From the NCBI GenBank assembly GCA_002751075.1, contig NAOQ01000642.1, positions 1 through 22,421 of the forward strand: a DNA stretch of 22,421 nucleotides, read 5' to 3'. Positions within the stretch are counted from its first letter, which is position 1. Each line of letters opens with the position of its first letter. The notes below the pieces were generated by a model. It had not been told where the DNA came from and did not search any database. It was given only the letters and a program-made list of their open reading frames with translations. Shown here piece by piece: positions 1-10,330 of the stretch. This DNA is from Ichthyophonus hoferi. Taxonomy: Eukaryota > Opisthokonta > Ichthyosporea > Ichthyophonida > Ichthyophonidae. A program made the position numbers and the translations under genes.

Positions 1-110
1 TAGATATAAGGTAGATATCGGGTAGATATAGGGTAGATATGGGGTAGATAAAAGGTAGATAAAAGGTAGATAAAAGGTAGATATATTGTAGGTATAGAGA
101 GCGAGAGAGG
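1..110. repeat. GGTAGATA-type minisatellite at the left edge
   Basis: About eight imperfect units of 11-16 bp built around GGTAGATA, three of them nearly identical (AAAAGGTAGAT). The array starts before the window does. Confidence 0.85.
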
Positions 111-453
111 ATAGGGTAAGTTACTATATATAGGTAGGGTAGTTGAAGGGTGTCTTCATTCACGATTTATGTCTTGCCTGGTAAGGGTTCTAATATTCAA
201 TGCAAGTCAACTAGTATTGACCTTCTAGCCCTAACCCTCCTAACCTTAACCAGGCCCTCCTGTTGTATATTTATTATCTTTATATCGTGCATATCTATCC
301 AAAAATTTCCTCCCTCTAACTCTACCCTACACTTTTTCCTTCTCCAACCACATGGTTACTCCTATCGACCATTTTAGCTACTGTCTCTCTCTCTTTGTCT
401 GCCTCTCCCTTTCCCTCTCGCCCTCTCCCTCTCCTTCCCTCTTCCTTTCCCAG

Positions 454-558
454 ATATCGGAGATAACTCTATCTTACTGCTTCTTTAAGTCTAGTAACTT
501 TAACAGCCTCAATACAACTGTAGTGGACCAGCCACCACAATCCTTACCTAACCCATAG
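454..558 (+). CDS. possible terminal exon of an unrecognised plus-strand gene
   Basis: A long pyrimidine tract (380-450) ends in CAG and is followed by an open stretch of 34 codons to TAG. A consensus donor CTG|GTAAGG lies at 180/181, giving a 273-nt intron similar in size and style to the STI1 introns. An ATG at 169 would give a four-codon first coding piece (MSCL) joined in phase 0. Read in another phase the exon closes earlier, at 488. I do not recognise the product. The splice signals are suggestive, but coding potential is weak. Confidence 0.25.
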   Translation: MSEITLSYCFFKSSNFNSLNTTVVDQPPQSLPNP

Positions 559-612
559 GAGTATATAAGGTATGCAGGGTATATAGGGTATGTAAGGTAT
601 ATAAGGTATATA
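558..612. repeat. AAGGTATATAGGGTAT short tandem repeat
   Basis: Four to five imperfect units of 11-14 bp around GGTATATAAGG. They lie immediately after the possible terminal exon. Confidence 0.7.
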
Positions 613-795
613 TATTCTAACATATAGCATACATATATAATATATACAATCTATTTATAGGCTGATCAATCTAGCCAATGTTTGTATAGTCAGGAAACAC
701 TAGATAGTTCATCACCAATCATTAATAGCATTTATATTTTATGTATTATGTGTACCCTGTAGGCTGCATAGCGTAGGGAATAATAAGGCTGTTAA

Positions 796-1077
796 CTACT
801 ACCCTATTAGATAACCTTATAATTAATTACTCCTATCCTGTTAGATAACCTTATAATTAATTACTATTATCCTATTAGATAACCTTACAATTAACTACTA
901 CTATCGTATTAGATAACTTATAATTAATTACTACTATCCTATTATATAACCTTATAATTAATTACTTCTATCCTATTAGATAACCTTATAATTACTACTA
1001 TCCTATTAGATAACCTTATAATTAATTACTTCTATCCTATTAGATAACCTTATAATTACTACTATCCTATTAACATT
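796..1077. repeat. minisatellite, unit 28-34 bp
   Basis: About nine copies of a unit reading CCTATTAGATAACCTTATAA followed by TTAATTAC(TAC)TAT. Some later units lack the TTAATTAC portion, so long and short units alternate. It lies between the possible plus-strand transcript and the STI1 3' end. Confidence 0.9.
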
Positions 1078-1530
1078 ACTAATTACCATTGCTAACTACT
1101 ATTCTATTGACAGTTTATACCCGATCCAACCTACTATGGCCAATGGCAACACCTTAAAGGACCCTCTGGCCAATTATTATTACATATATCTATACACCTA
1201 TTGGATGACTAGAACCAATGTGTAACATGCTTTTCAAAAAATAAATTTTATGAAATTTGACGAGTGCAAATTATTATTTTGAATTATGACATTTAAAAGA
1301 TATTTAACAATAATAGATGATCTATCTCATTGGTGGGTGATAGATACCATAGATGGAAATAAAATAAATGAAGCTTAGATAATATTCTAATTTTATTCTG
1401 ATTGGCAGGTTATCTAATACTAAAACCCAACTCGACTACTAATGACTTATAATCTACCCGGTATTAAACCACTCCCATTGAGTCATTTTAAAACTTAAAT
1501 TATAATATCAGCCTAGGACAGTGTGTGTAA
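1078..1530. other. AT-rich spacer downstream of STI1
   Basis: Intergenic sequence with no ORF, RNA gene or repeat that I could support. It lies just beyond the STI1 polyadenylation region. Confidence 0.6.
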
Positions 1531-1541
1531 GTGAAGCGATT

Positions 1542-1554
1542 TTTATTTTTTATT
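1542..1554 (-). terminator. STI1 polyadenylation signals (two AATAAA)
   Basis: Two AATAAA hexamers on the minus strand (1549-1554 and 1542-1547) lie about 100 nt downstream of the STI1 stop codon. The sense strand then becomes CA/GT-rich near 1515-1530. This gives a 3' UTR of roughly 120-130 nt. Confidence 0.75.
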
Positions 1555-1649
1555 TGTACCAATCCATGACGTCAGACATTCTAGAACTAGACAATCCAGT
1601 GGTCTTAAGAATGTGTAACGTGATATTTTCTTGCACTCTCATTGGCTGT

Positions 1650-4600
1650 TTATCCCACGCGGATAATGCCGGCAGCAATCAGCTTGTCGATTTTCTTTGA
1701 TACATCTGGATTACGGAGATGACTGGAGGAGAGAGAACCAGCGTTAGATCATAGCACGATTGCATTAATGGTGTCCGTGTCACAATTAATCAAACCTTTT
1801 TTGATTGAAAATAAATAAATATAAAGGTGTATGTATATCTATATATATATGTATGTATGTATATCATATATATATACTACTTACTCTTGAATAGCAGCAG
1901 GATCAGACTGCATCTGTTGAAGAATCTGTCTCATGACAGGGTCGGCCATAATCCCCTGTGATAATACATGAATCATATATTGTTAGCCCTCACAACACAT
2001 CTAATTACTGGCTATTGCTTACACACTCCTAGGCCTTCCTCACAGCCAAGCCTTGGCATTGATAGAATATCAGGAGGATAGGAATGCGTGTATAGGTAAC
2101 GGTAATTGCCCAATAAAGAAAGTGATTACCATACTATAGGTATACTACCTATAGAAGTGTATAACGGTATAAAAGTAGGGTCGTATATCATACTACTCCC
2201 CTTTCCTCTTTCTCTCCCTCCCTCTCCCTCACCTGAATCTCAGGGTCCTTCATCGCCTCCTCGGCTATCTGTTCCCTACTCATCCCAGTCTGTTTCTGTT
2301 GCATAGCAGCAAAGGTCCTTTGTATACCCTCCTCTGCCTCCTTGTTACCTGGCTCTAGCTTCAACACTGTCTCGTAGGTCTCTAGCGCCTTGGTGTGTTC
2401 TTTAAGGAAGAGCTGACAGTTGGCCTTGCGTGTGTATCCCTTTACTGTAGGGGGAGGGTGAGTGAGAGAGAAAGAGGGTGAGAAAGAGGGTTAGAGAGGG
2501 GAGAGGGAGAGAGCATATGATTGACTATAGTAGGCCTGAATGTGACAGTTATAGAGAATAGGATGTAATACAACACACAGGCTAGGGTCCTATAGCCATG
2601 CATGATCCTTACCGAATGAAGGGGCCATCTCTATGCACTTATCACAATCCTTAATAGCAGTTGGGAACTCTCCCAACTTCATGTAGGCAGCGGCCCTGTT
2701 GCTATAAAGTACGTGATCTGTGGGGTCTCTGATTGGTAGATAAGGGAAGGGTGTTAACAGGTGTGGTAGAGGGTGGTAAAGTACAGTGTAAGCATAACAC
2801 TATATATGAAAAGAGAAGGCAACATGATTGGTGGAGGGAGGGAGGTGTTGTAACACTAGCTGGCTAAAGGGATAAAGGGATATATATACATACTACCTAA
2901 CCATAAGTCCTACCTACATTATTAGCTACACGCTACCATAGTATACTTCTACCTATACCCAGTTATAACTAAAACACTATAATCTCCCTCTCCCTCTCAC
3001 TCTCCTTCTCCTTACCTCTTAATGGCCTCACTGTAAGCACCAATAGCCTCGGGGTATTTGTTCTCCTTAAAGAAAGCATTTCCCTTGACCTTTTCCTCGG
3101 CACTTTTGACTGGATCAATATAAAGTTTGGTCTGTATCTCCTTTTGGAGCTTCTCAGTCTATAGGAGAGGATGAAGTTAGATGTTTCCTTATATGGAGTT
3201 CATAACTCAATTGTGATTGGATACCATACATGGCATATACTAAAATAGATACATCATCCTTAAGGTATCCCATAGAGGATCCCTGATCTACAACCAATGA
3301 TATATAAGGTGTAGGAATAAGGAGCTATAAATAGATATTATATGACGTCATATCAGCCTACTGCATGGGGTAGGTAGCCAATGGTATACTAGGTCACTAC
3401 CAAATAGGAAGGGGAATGCAATAAGAATGTAGCAATATAAATCAAAAAGGACAACACCAATAGGATAAGGAGTTAATACTAACCCCATATATAAATGCAA
3501 ATATTTATTGGCCTAACCCACCAATAATACCCCATCCTTATATTTAACTATCTCTCTCTCTCTCTCTCTTACCTTATTCAACTTCTCTAACACATCCTTA
3601 ACCCTATGTTCAGTAAGAGATTTCTGGAACCACTTGATGGCCTCCTCATAGTTCTCTTCCTTAAAGTAAGAGTTACCTAGACGCGCATAGGCCCTATCCA
3701 GGTTATATTATTGGTTAGTGGTTGTTATGGGCGTGACTTGACTTTACATCCATGCATTACTTATACAGCTTATATAGGCTCTTGTAGATGGTTGGTTAGA
3801 TTTTTGATGTTAGATCATTTCTATCTATTTAGAAATAAGGTCGGGATAAAAGGTTGCTATATGTAGATTATTATATGACAGTCGAAGGAGGAAGAGGAAG
3901 AGGAAGAGGAAGAGGGAGAGGGAGAGGGAGAGGGAGAAAGAAGTAAAACCCACTTAGCTACCAGCTTGTAGTCAGCTCTGTTGCTACGACCAACCTCTAC
4001 TGCCTTATGACATAGTTCACGGCACTTCTCCATGTCGTTGGTCTCAAAGTATACAGCTACCGAACTAGGTTAATACTGCTATACTACTATAAGCTGTATA
4101 TTGTATACTATATAATATACTACTATACGACTATATACTTTAGTATCACATATATACATTCACACCTTTATAGATTCTCCTTCTGTTACAACAGCCTCCA
4201 AACCAATGAACTCATACCATTAAAATTAAACACAAGTATACAAACACCAAGTATACAAACACCCATCCCATCTACCCTACACGTCATGCACACGTCACCT
4301 ACCCGAAGCATTAGCATAATACATCATATTCTCAGGGTCAAGGTTCTGAGCATTGGTATAGTGCTCGAGAGCACTGGTAAATTCTTTCTTCTTATAGGCT
4401 TCATTTCCTTTCTCCTTCTCCTTCAATGCCTCCTCCTTGGCCTTGGTCTCCTCGTCTACCTCCATGGGGACCTCTTCCTCCTGTACTTTAGCCTCTTCTT
4501 TACTCTCCTCTTCCTTCTTAGTGGATGAGGTGGAGTTAGGCTCGGAGGGGGAGGGTGAGGGTGAGCTGGGCATGTTCATTCCCATAAGGGCACCTAGTAG

Positions 4601-6724
4601 ACCTATCATACGGGGGTCTGAGAGCATCCTGTGGAAGGAGAGGGAGAGAATGAGGGACAGGGAGAGGATGGGTAAGGTGCATTTCTCACCAATGAAATCA
4701 ATCTAACAATAAAGGAAAGAGAATGTGTTGCCCACTGATATAATAACCTTAAAAAGGATCAACCTACCTTACCTTATCCACTCCCATCATATCATACCCT
4801 TTTATATGTAGATAACCACCAACCAACCCTCCATCTCCATCTCCATCCCTTTCCCTCACCCTCACCCTTTCCCCTACCCCCTCTCGCCCTGACCTATACC
4901 CACTGACAATAACTTACTCGCTCAACTTAGAGGGGTCCTGCTGGAGCTTGGTGACGTTAGCGACAAAGGTAGGATCAGCCATATGAGGTGCCAACTGGGG
5001 ATTGGAAGCTATAGTGGTCCACACCTTGCCACTGGTCAATGCCTCGTTGATCTTAGCCATAGGGTCAAACTGTTCACCCACTGGGTATAGATCAGGGAGA
5101 GAGGGAGAGAGGGAGAGGGAAGGAAAGGGAGATAGAGAAAGGGATACATGGTTAGCAACTGGCCCAATGCTTACTGTGTTGCTTTGTCTCTTGGCTATTT
5201 ATTTATCCAATCATAATCATATACTAGTAATAGTACATACATCCTTGGTCCTTATTGGTGTTAAGGTATTTATATCTTATCTTATCTCTTTCTCTCTCCC
5301 TCTCCCTCCCCTACCGTCTTCTACACCTACTCTGCATCCTAGCGAGATCATCCATCCCCTTCTTTAAGGTGGGGTCTTCAGGGAATATCTTAAGACCCTC
5401 GCGATAGGTCTCTAGGGCCTTGTCCATCGACCCCAGAAAAGAGAGTGCTGTGGCTTTACGTGAATATCCCTAGAAGGAGAGGGAGAGGGAGAGGGAGAGG
5501 GAGAGAAAGAAGCGCAGTGGATAGGTTAGTAGGAAGGATATGGAGATATAGACATGTAGGTTGCAAGTATAAATACAGCTCTAGTAAATAGGCAGGTGGT
5601 AAAACAATCCCTATAGACAATGTAGAAGGATTGCCATAGAGAGAAGGAGAGGGAGGAGGAGGTAGGGAGGGTAGGATAAGGAGGTTTATCCTTCATTTAC
5701 ATATAGAAAGTATGGTGGCTAGAAGGATCCTATTGGTCCCTTGATGTAAGAGGGAGGGAAGGTGGGGGTATAGGTAGAAAGGGGGAGGGAAAGGGATATG
5801 TCTATATATAGATAGGGCAACAATGCAATATTGATATAGATATACACAGTAGGCATTAGGTCGCATCCACCATGTATGACGTACCTTCACCCAATCAGGC
5901 TTAATCTCTATGACCTTCTCAGCATCTTCTAGGGCTAGCTCATACTTGCCACTGGACGCATAGGCACCAGAGCGGTTGCTATACAAGATATGGTTGCTAG
6001 GGGCTACAGCTATGGCCTGGCTGAACAAATCAATAGCCTTCTCATACTCCTTGGCTGTGAAGGCTGCGTTGCCTTGTGCCTTAAGCGCGTCTACCTATGA
6101 TGGGAGGGAGAGGGACGGAGAGAAAGGGAGGGAGAGAGAGGGGGAGAGAGGGGGAGGGAAGGAGATAAACGAAGAGATAGAGAGGGAGGGAGAGAGAGAG
6201 GAGAGGGGAAGAGAGGGAGGGGGAGGAAAGAACAGATACATGACATGTTAATAAACTAACTCTATATGGCATGAACAGTACTAGCATTATTATTGGTAGG
6301 AGATAAGGCCATGGTACGTTAGTCTATATTAAGGCAGATGACTGATAGATCCCTCTTGATCATTGGTAGAAGAGAGGAGGTGTTGCGATGGGGTAACTGG
6401 GTAACGTTTATGATAATATGATTGGCCAAATAGGGAATGACATGTTAGAGTGAATAAAAGAATATACTATCCAGGGGAGGAAGAAGGGAAAAAGAGAGAT
6501 GGGTAAGAATAGCTATTATTATTATTACTATGATTAATATTATTTTTATTATTAAACACTCATACCCAACCAACTATTTAATTATAATAATATTATTAAT
6601 ATTTATCATTTTCTTCCTCTCCCTCATCCCCATGCTTCCTTCTACATGGCCAGTCATTCTCTCAACCTCTCATTTTAAAACCTATCTCCTCTCACCCCCA
6701 TCTCCTTCCTACCTGATCTGCCAT
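1650..6724 (-). CDS. STIP1: STI1/HOP (STIP1) Hsp70-Hsp90 organizing co-chaperone, 12 coding exons, 562 aa
   Basis: Cytosolic adaptor that passes client proteins from Hsp70 to Hsp90. Coding exons in transcript order: 6724-6713, 6094-5885, 5469-5331, 5080-4918, 4628-4303, 4056-3954, 3693-3573, 3158-3016, 2728-2613, 2444-2233, 1955-1885, 1722-1650. All introns are GT-AG, phases join exactly, and the total of 1689 nt gives 562 residues plus TAA. The start (MADQ, in a 12-nt coding exon) has A at -3 and G at +4 and matches the short N-terminus of animal STI1. Domains: TPR1 about 5-118, DP1 about 121-194, an acidic/Ser-Pro linker about 195-240, TPR2A about 243-355, TPR2B about 375-490, DP2 about 500-562. 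Hsp-tail clamp residues are present: K9, N13, N44, K74, R78 in TPR1 and K246, N250, N281, K318, R322 in TPR2A. The length is near the 543 aa of human STIP1. No break was seen; I compared with the human protein from memory, not by a search. Confidence 0.96.
2448..2513 (-). repeat. homopyrimidine (sense) tract before STI1 exon 10
   Basis: GGGAGAGAGA-type repeat on the plus strand, directly abutting the acceptor (sense CCCCCTACAG) of the exon that begins at 2444. Confidence 0.8.
3884..3940 (-). repeat. GGAAGA/GGGAGA purine microsatellite in STI1 intron 6
   Basis: Hexanucleotide-type repeats, GAGGAA grading into GAGGGA, on the plus strand. In the transcript this is a CU-rich run lying just after the donor, the reverse of the usual arrangement in this gene. 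Confidence 0.85.
4828..4895 (-). repeat. purine-rich (sense) tract near the donor of STI1 intron 4
   Basis: CTCCATCTCC / CCCTCACCCT repeats on the plus strand give a GGGUGAGGG-type run in the transcript, starting about 20 nt after the donor at 4917. The acceptor end of the same intron (4631-4672) is pyrimidine-rich in the sense strand. Confidence 0.8.
5090..5145 (-). repeat. homopyrimidine (sense) tract before STI1 exon 4
   Basis: GAGGGAGA repeats on the plus strand lie about 10 bp upstream, in transcript terms, of the acceptor at 5081. The donor side of the same intron (5285-5318) carries the complementary purine-rich sequence in the sense strand, so the two ends of this intron could pair. 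Confidence 0.8.
6100..6235 (-). repeat. long homopurine (plus) / homopyrimidine (sense) tract at the 3' end of STI1 intron 1
   Basis: About 135 bp of GGGAGAGA-type sequence on the plus strand. In the transcript it is a CU-rich tract ending a few bases before the acceptor at 6095. It serves as an extremely long polypyrimidine tract. Chance open frames run through it on both strands and are not genes. Confidence 0.85.
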
Positions 6725-6860
6725 GCTCTAAATCTATAGTGCTCTAACTTCTCACACTTCAACTTCCACTCTATCGCCTATAGCTACAGTATATACCAGG
6801 CCCCTACTATCTCGACTATTCCAGATTAATAATGTAATTTGTAATTTTCAAAAGATCCGC
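6725..6860 (-). promoter_or_regulatory. presumed STI1 5' UTR and promoter region
   Basis: This is the stretch upstream of the STI1 ATG. It is purine-rich on the sense strand close to the start codon, then becomes AT-rich. I saw no clear TATA box at a sensible distance. I also found no inverted nGAAnnTTCn heat-shock element, although several isolated GAA units occur (for example in the sense run GTGGAAGTTGAAGTGTGAGA). The transcription start is not determined. Confidence 0.35.
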
Positions 6861-7909
6861 CACCTGATTTTATATTTATAAATATTTATAAAATATAATT
6901 ATTTACATATTATACTTATTATTGGTTAATAATTTAGCATATAAACTTCCTTTTTAATATTTTATAATCTTTATATATTATTGGTTAACTTAAAGTTATG
7001 GAATAGTATAGAGGGATTATCTATATATTATTCGCGAATCATATTTGGTCAATCAAACCCTCAAGGTCTAGGGGGATTGACTCCACATGTGGACGCAAGA
7101 TAAATAGAATTATAGTACATTATTGAGTGCATACATATACATAATATACTATATATTACATATTATCTATTATAGTTATGTGCTATATATTATATATCAC
7201 ATATTATAAATTATAGTAAACTATATTAGTACATTGTACTTGGGCATGCTGTTTTTTATAATTTTTTAAATTATAGGTAACAGGCCAACCTCCCTAACTA
7301 AAACATCATTGAACCCTTTGATATAATATATATCTAAGTATACTTATAAATTTTACTGTAATTGTAAACATATCTTCAATAGCATGTTTGCGCGTATACT
7401 AGTTTCATTAGAGCCAAATATGTTAAAATAGAAATATTTAATTAAGTTGGGTATTTCTTTATATAGCAATAGATTATAGATTATAGATTACAGATTATAG
7501 ATTACAAATAATATGTAATATACTATAAATTATAAAATATAAATTATAGATTATTGATTATGTATTAGATTATACATAATAGATTATATATTATAGGTTA
7601 TATGCTAAAATATATCTAACCAATATCAATAAGAACTCACCAACCAATAATAATCTTCCCATCTTCAGGTTAAAAACGGTCATACAAATGATGGAAGAGA
7701 TTTAAACCAATTAGCCATATATGGTTATAAATAGTATCGGATTATCCCCTATCTTACTGAGAATAGTAAACCTATATTTGGGAACCCTAACATAAACTAA
7801 TCGGCAATTAGTTGGCTAGTAAATTAAATACATACCTTCATCATCCAATGGCTAATTAACATTAATAATTATTTATGGTTGATTCCAGTCTATACATTAA
7901 CGATATAGT
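6861..7909. other. AT-rich intergenic spacer
   Basis: About one kilobase of AT-rich DNA. It includes TA-rich palindromic stretches near 7135-7220 and a short array of ATTATAG(A/C) units near 7466-7580. I could not support any gene here. Confidence 0.6.
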
Positions 7910-8012
7910 TGTTGGAAAAATAATAATAATAACATGAAATAAAAATAATTACATATGAATATATATGTGTAATTATTTTTATTATTTACTACCTATTCAT
8001 TTATTTTTCTGT
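7910..8012. mobile_element. foldback (MITE-like) inverted repeat
   Basis: Perfect 16-bp arms AATAAAAATAATTACA (7938-7953) and their reverse complement (7968-7983) flank a 14-nt loop. Imperfect complementarity extends outward for about 25 more bases on each side (GGAAAAATAAT against ATTTATTTTTCTG). It may be a small non-autonomous DNA element. No transposase or clear target duplication was seen. Confidence 0.45.
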
Positions 8013-8760
8013 TCATTAATTAAAGGTTATATACGTTTCATCATGATGAATTATTCTATGAGTTAATTTTACGTAATACTATAAACTAGCCTATAAACTT
8101 CCAACTATTAATGAATTACGAATCATTGCCATCCCTAAGTTGTGCAAAGCCGAGAGCTGGATATTTCAGATAATACAGGCTGACTGATATTGGCTCCCAT
8201 TTAGGTATGAGGAGATAACGTATAAACTGCAAATAAATTAAACTATCTGAGATTTTCAACTCAGGATAAATAAGATGCTTCCGGTGGCTGATCTTATGTA
8301 TAATAGAGTATTTCTCATTTTAAGCTTAAAGCTTTATAACATTATACATCATCCTGCTATCCAAGTCTGGCCAGTAAAGTAATTAACCAGTAATCAATAC
8401 CTAATATGATATAGTGGTGAAGGATCTATGTTGAAGTATATATTTTCGGTATAAGGATTGGGTTGCCCTGATATTATTTCTAATTAGGGAATCGCGATGG
8501 CATGCCATCATGTTGCTATATCATGCGATCGTGTCGTTATATCATACTATATCATGTGATCTCATGATTTCTAAGGTTTCAATCATTTTAGAACCCTAAT
8601 AAAGGTTGCAACAACTACTTACTTGATAACTCTAAATACAATACCTCACACGTAACATATTATATATATATATTATAGAATATAATTTTCTACATTCAAG
8701 TAAGTTAAGAAGTAAGTAGATTAATTTAACTTTATCTTTATTTGAAACATCGCTAAGTAG
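8013..8760. other. AT-rich spacer with short palindromes
   Basis: No gene was found. It contains the perfect 14-bp palindrome GATGGCATGCCATC at 8496-8509, followed by a cluster of ATATCATG(C/T)GATC motifs to about 8565. Confidence 0.55.
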
Positions 8761-8764
8761 AAAT

Positions 8765-9312
8765 AGAGAAGAACTAACACATCGATATGTTTGATGAATA
8801 TGGGCCTGAATCAGTCAGGAACCAAATATAATTAATATACAGTGCATTAAAAGCTATGCTATATAGGGCTTTAAACGTTTGGCTTCTTAATTTTAACAAG
8901 TATGAAAGAAAGCCAGCTGTGCCAACATCTATTAGGGTTCTAAACATGCAAGTATTATTAGAGACAACAAAATATCTGAATAAACTAACTGATAAACTCA
9001 CGCGTGATCTAGAATCAAAATTATCGTTTCAATATTATTCATTTTAAACCAATTAATTATGCAACAAGAATCATAAGAGAAGCTAAACCACAATACTCGG
9101 ATATATCTATCTTGAATGAGCCCACATTTTAGACTAAGCCAGACTTACTAATTGAGATAGAGTTTCCCTTTTCATCAATTCTTCTGAATCCAAGAAAATA
9201 TACACTCATTTACCATGCAGTCAAAAAACAATTATTAACTAGAAAACTAAAACAACCAAAGACAGGAGATATTTGGTCCTTTGATAAAGACTTTTTTGAC
9301 TTAAAAGTTTTT
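8765..9312 (+). pseudogene. decayed transposon coding remnant, probably part of an LTR-type element
   Basis: Several stretches read like protein (for example AVPTSIRVLNMQVLLETTKY near 8920-8980, and INYATRIIRE near 9050-9080). They lie in different frames and are interrupted several times. A related INYATKVIR-like stretch occurs at about 12010-12040, and in both places the 280-bp LTR-like repeat follows downstream. I infer a fossil copy of the same element. I could not assign these parts to a named domain. Confidence 0.4.
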
Positions 9313-9592
9313 GTCTGCTATCGTTTATAGTTTTTTAATTGACTCCACTTCTTTAATCAGAGGAAGTTATAATCTTAATTCCTTTAAACAACCAATCTAG
9401 AATTAGAATAAAAACAAAAACCCTGCCTGACGTCCAGCATCAGTAGGTCTATTTATATTTTATTTGTGTATACAGAGTATGCGCGTAAGCCACTAAAATT
9501 AGATTGAAGGCACATAATCAAATCAGTATAATCAAGATTCCATAGCAATCCTACCAATTATGCGGTCTTCCCTATAGGATAAACTTATTACA
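9313..9592 (+). mobile_element. LTR-like repeat, copy a
   Basis: About 280 bp matching 16593-16876 along its whole length (shared openings GTC(A/T)GCTATCGTTTA, a central TGACGT segment, AGATTGAAGGCACATA, and ATTATGCGGT(C/T)TTCC near the end). It opens TGTC and ends TACA, consistent with TG...CA long terminal repeats. The stretch just upstream (9221-9310) is duplicated just downstream (about 9595-9685), so the locus has been rearranged. Confidence 0.5.
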
Positions 9593-10330
9593 AGACAAAA
9601 ACCATTAACCAGGAAACTACAACAACCAGTCTAGAGACAGAAGATATTCAGTCCTAGGATAAAGACTTTTTTACTTTAAATTTTTTGCAGTAAGATGATA
9701 ACCAGAGATCAGATTAATATTCTAATAGGATCATGGACTTGGCTTGCTTCCATTGTGCTTTCTCTTACACCTTCACATCCATGTATGCATAAACTTGCTT
9801 CCCAAAAAGTTACCTTACACCCCAAAGATAACAAAGAATACTTTCGCAAAGAAACATATTACCAAGTTCTGCATCTTTACTAAACATTTCCATCCATCAT
9901 ACACAATTTTATGCCATCCTTATCTCCGTTTTCTGAAGATTTATTCTGACCTGCTATTACAAAAGCTATAATTAATTTACCAATAATTATGCTACCAATA
10001 ACACAACATAATTACACTTCCAATATAAAAACACTCACACAAGAACAAACAATTATGGCAGACCACAATATTTCAACACCAAGCACTACATCCCTAGAAA
10101 CAACAATGACTCTTCAAGAATATTTATGACACCATTTCACAAACATTGGCAAATATTTTATCTCAAAGATAATTGTGCCAAAGCTGCAAGAAAATAAAAG
10201 TACAATATTAAATATGAATTTAAATTTAAAGCAAAATTTAAATTAATTTAAACTATATCAAGATAAATATAAAACAAATAAAATAATAAATAATTATAAA
10301 TAAAGTAATGATTGTAAAATGGATTTGTTT
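9593..10330. other. AT-rich stretch with a local duplication, likely inner part of the decayed element
   Basis: The first 90 bp (about 9595-9685) is a diverged copy of 9221-9310, sharing GGATAAAGACTTTTTT-type sequence. The rest is AT-rich, with short open frames that I cannot tell from chance. Confidence 0.45.

Noticed and set aside
1-1077. CRISPR-like or telomeric array
   Set aside because: Units are adjacent, without unique spacers, and do not match telomeric TTAGGG; these are minisatellites of a eukaryotic genome.
4286-4706. Plus-strand open frames over STI1 exon 5
   Set aside because: They are shadows of the minus-strand STI1 exon, whose frame matches TPR2A and DP1.
6081-6287. Open frames through the GGGAGA tract
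   Set aside because: They translate a purine/pyrimidine repeat inside STI1 intron 1.
6725-6860. Possible heat-shock elements upstream of STI1
   Set aside because: Only isolated GAA units were seen, not the alternating nGAAnnTTCn pattern, so no element is claimed.
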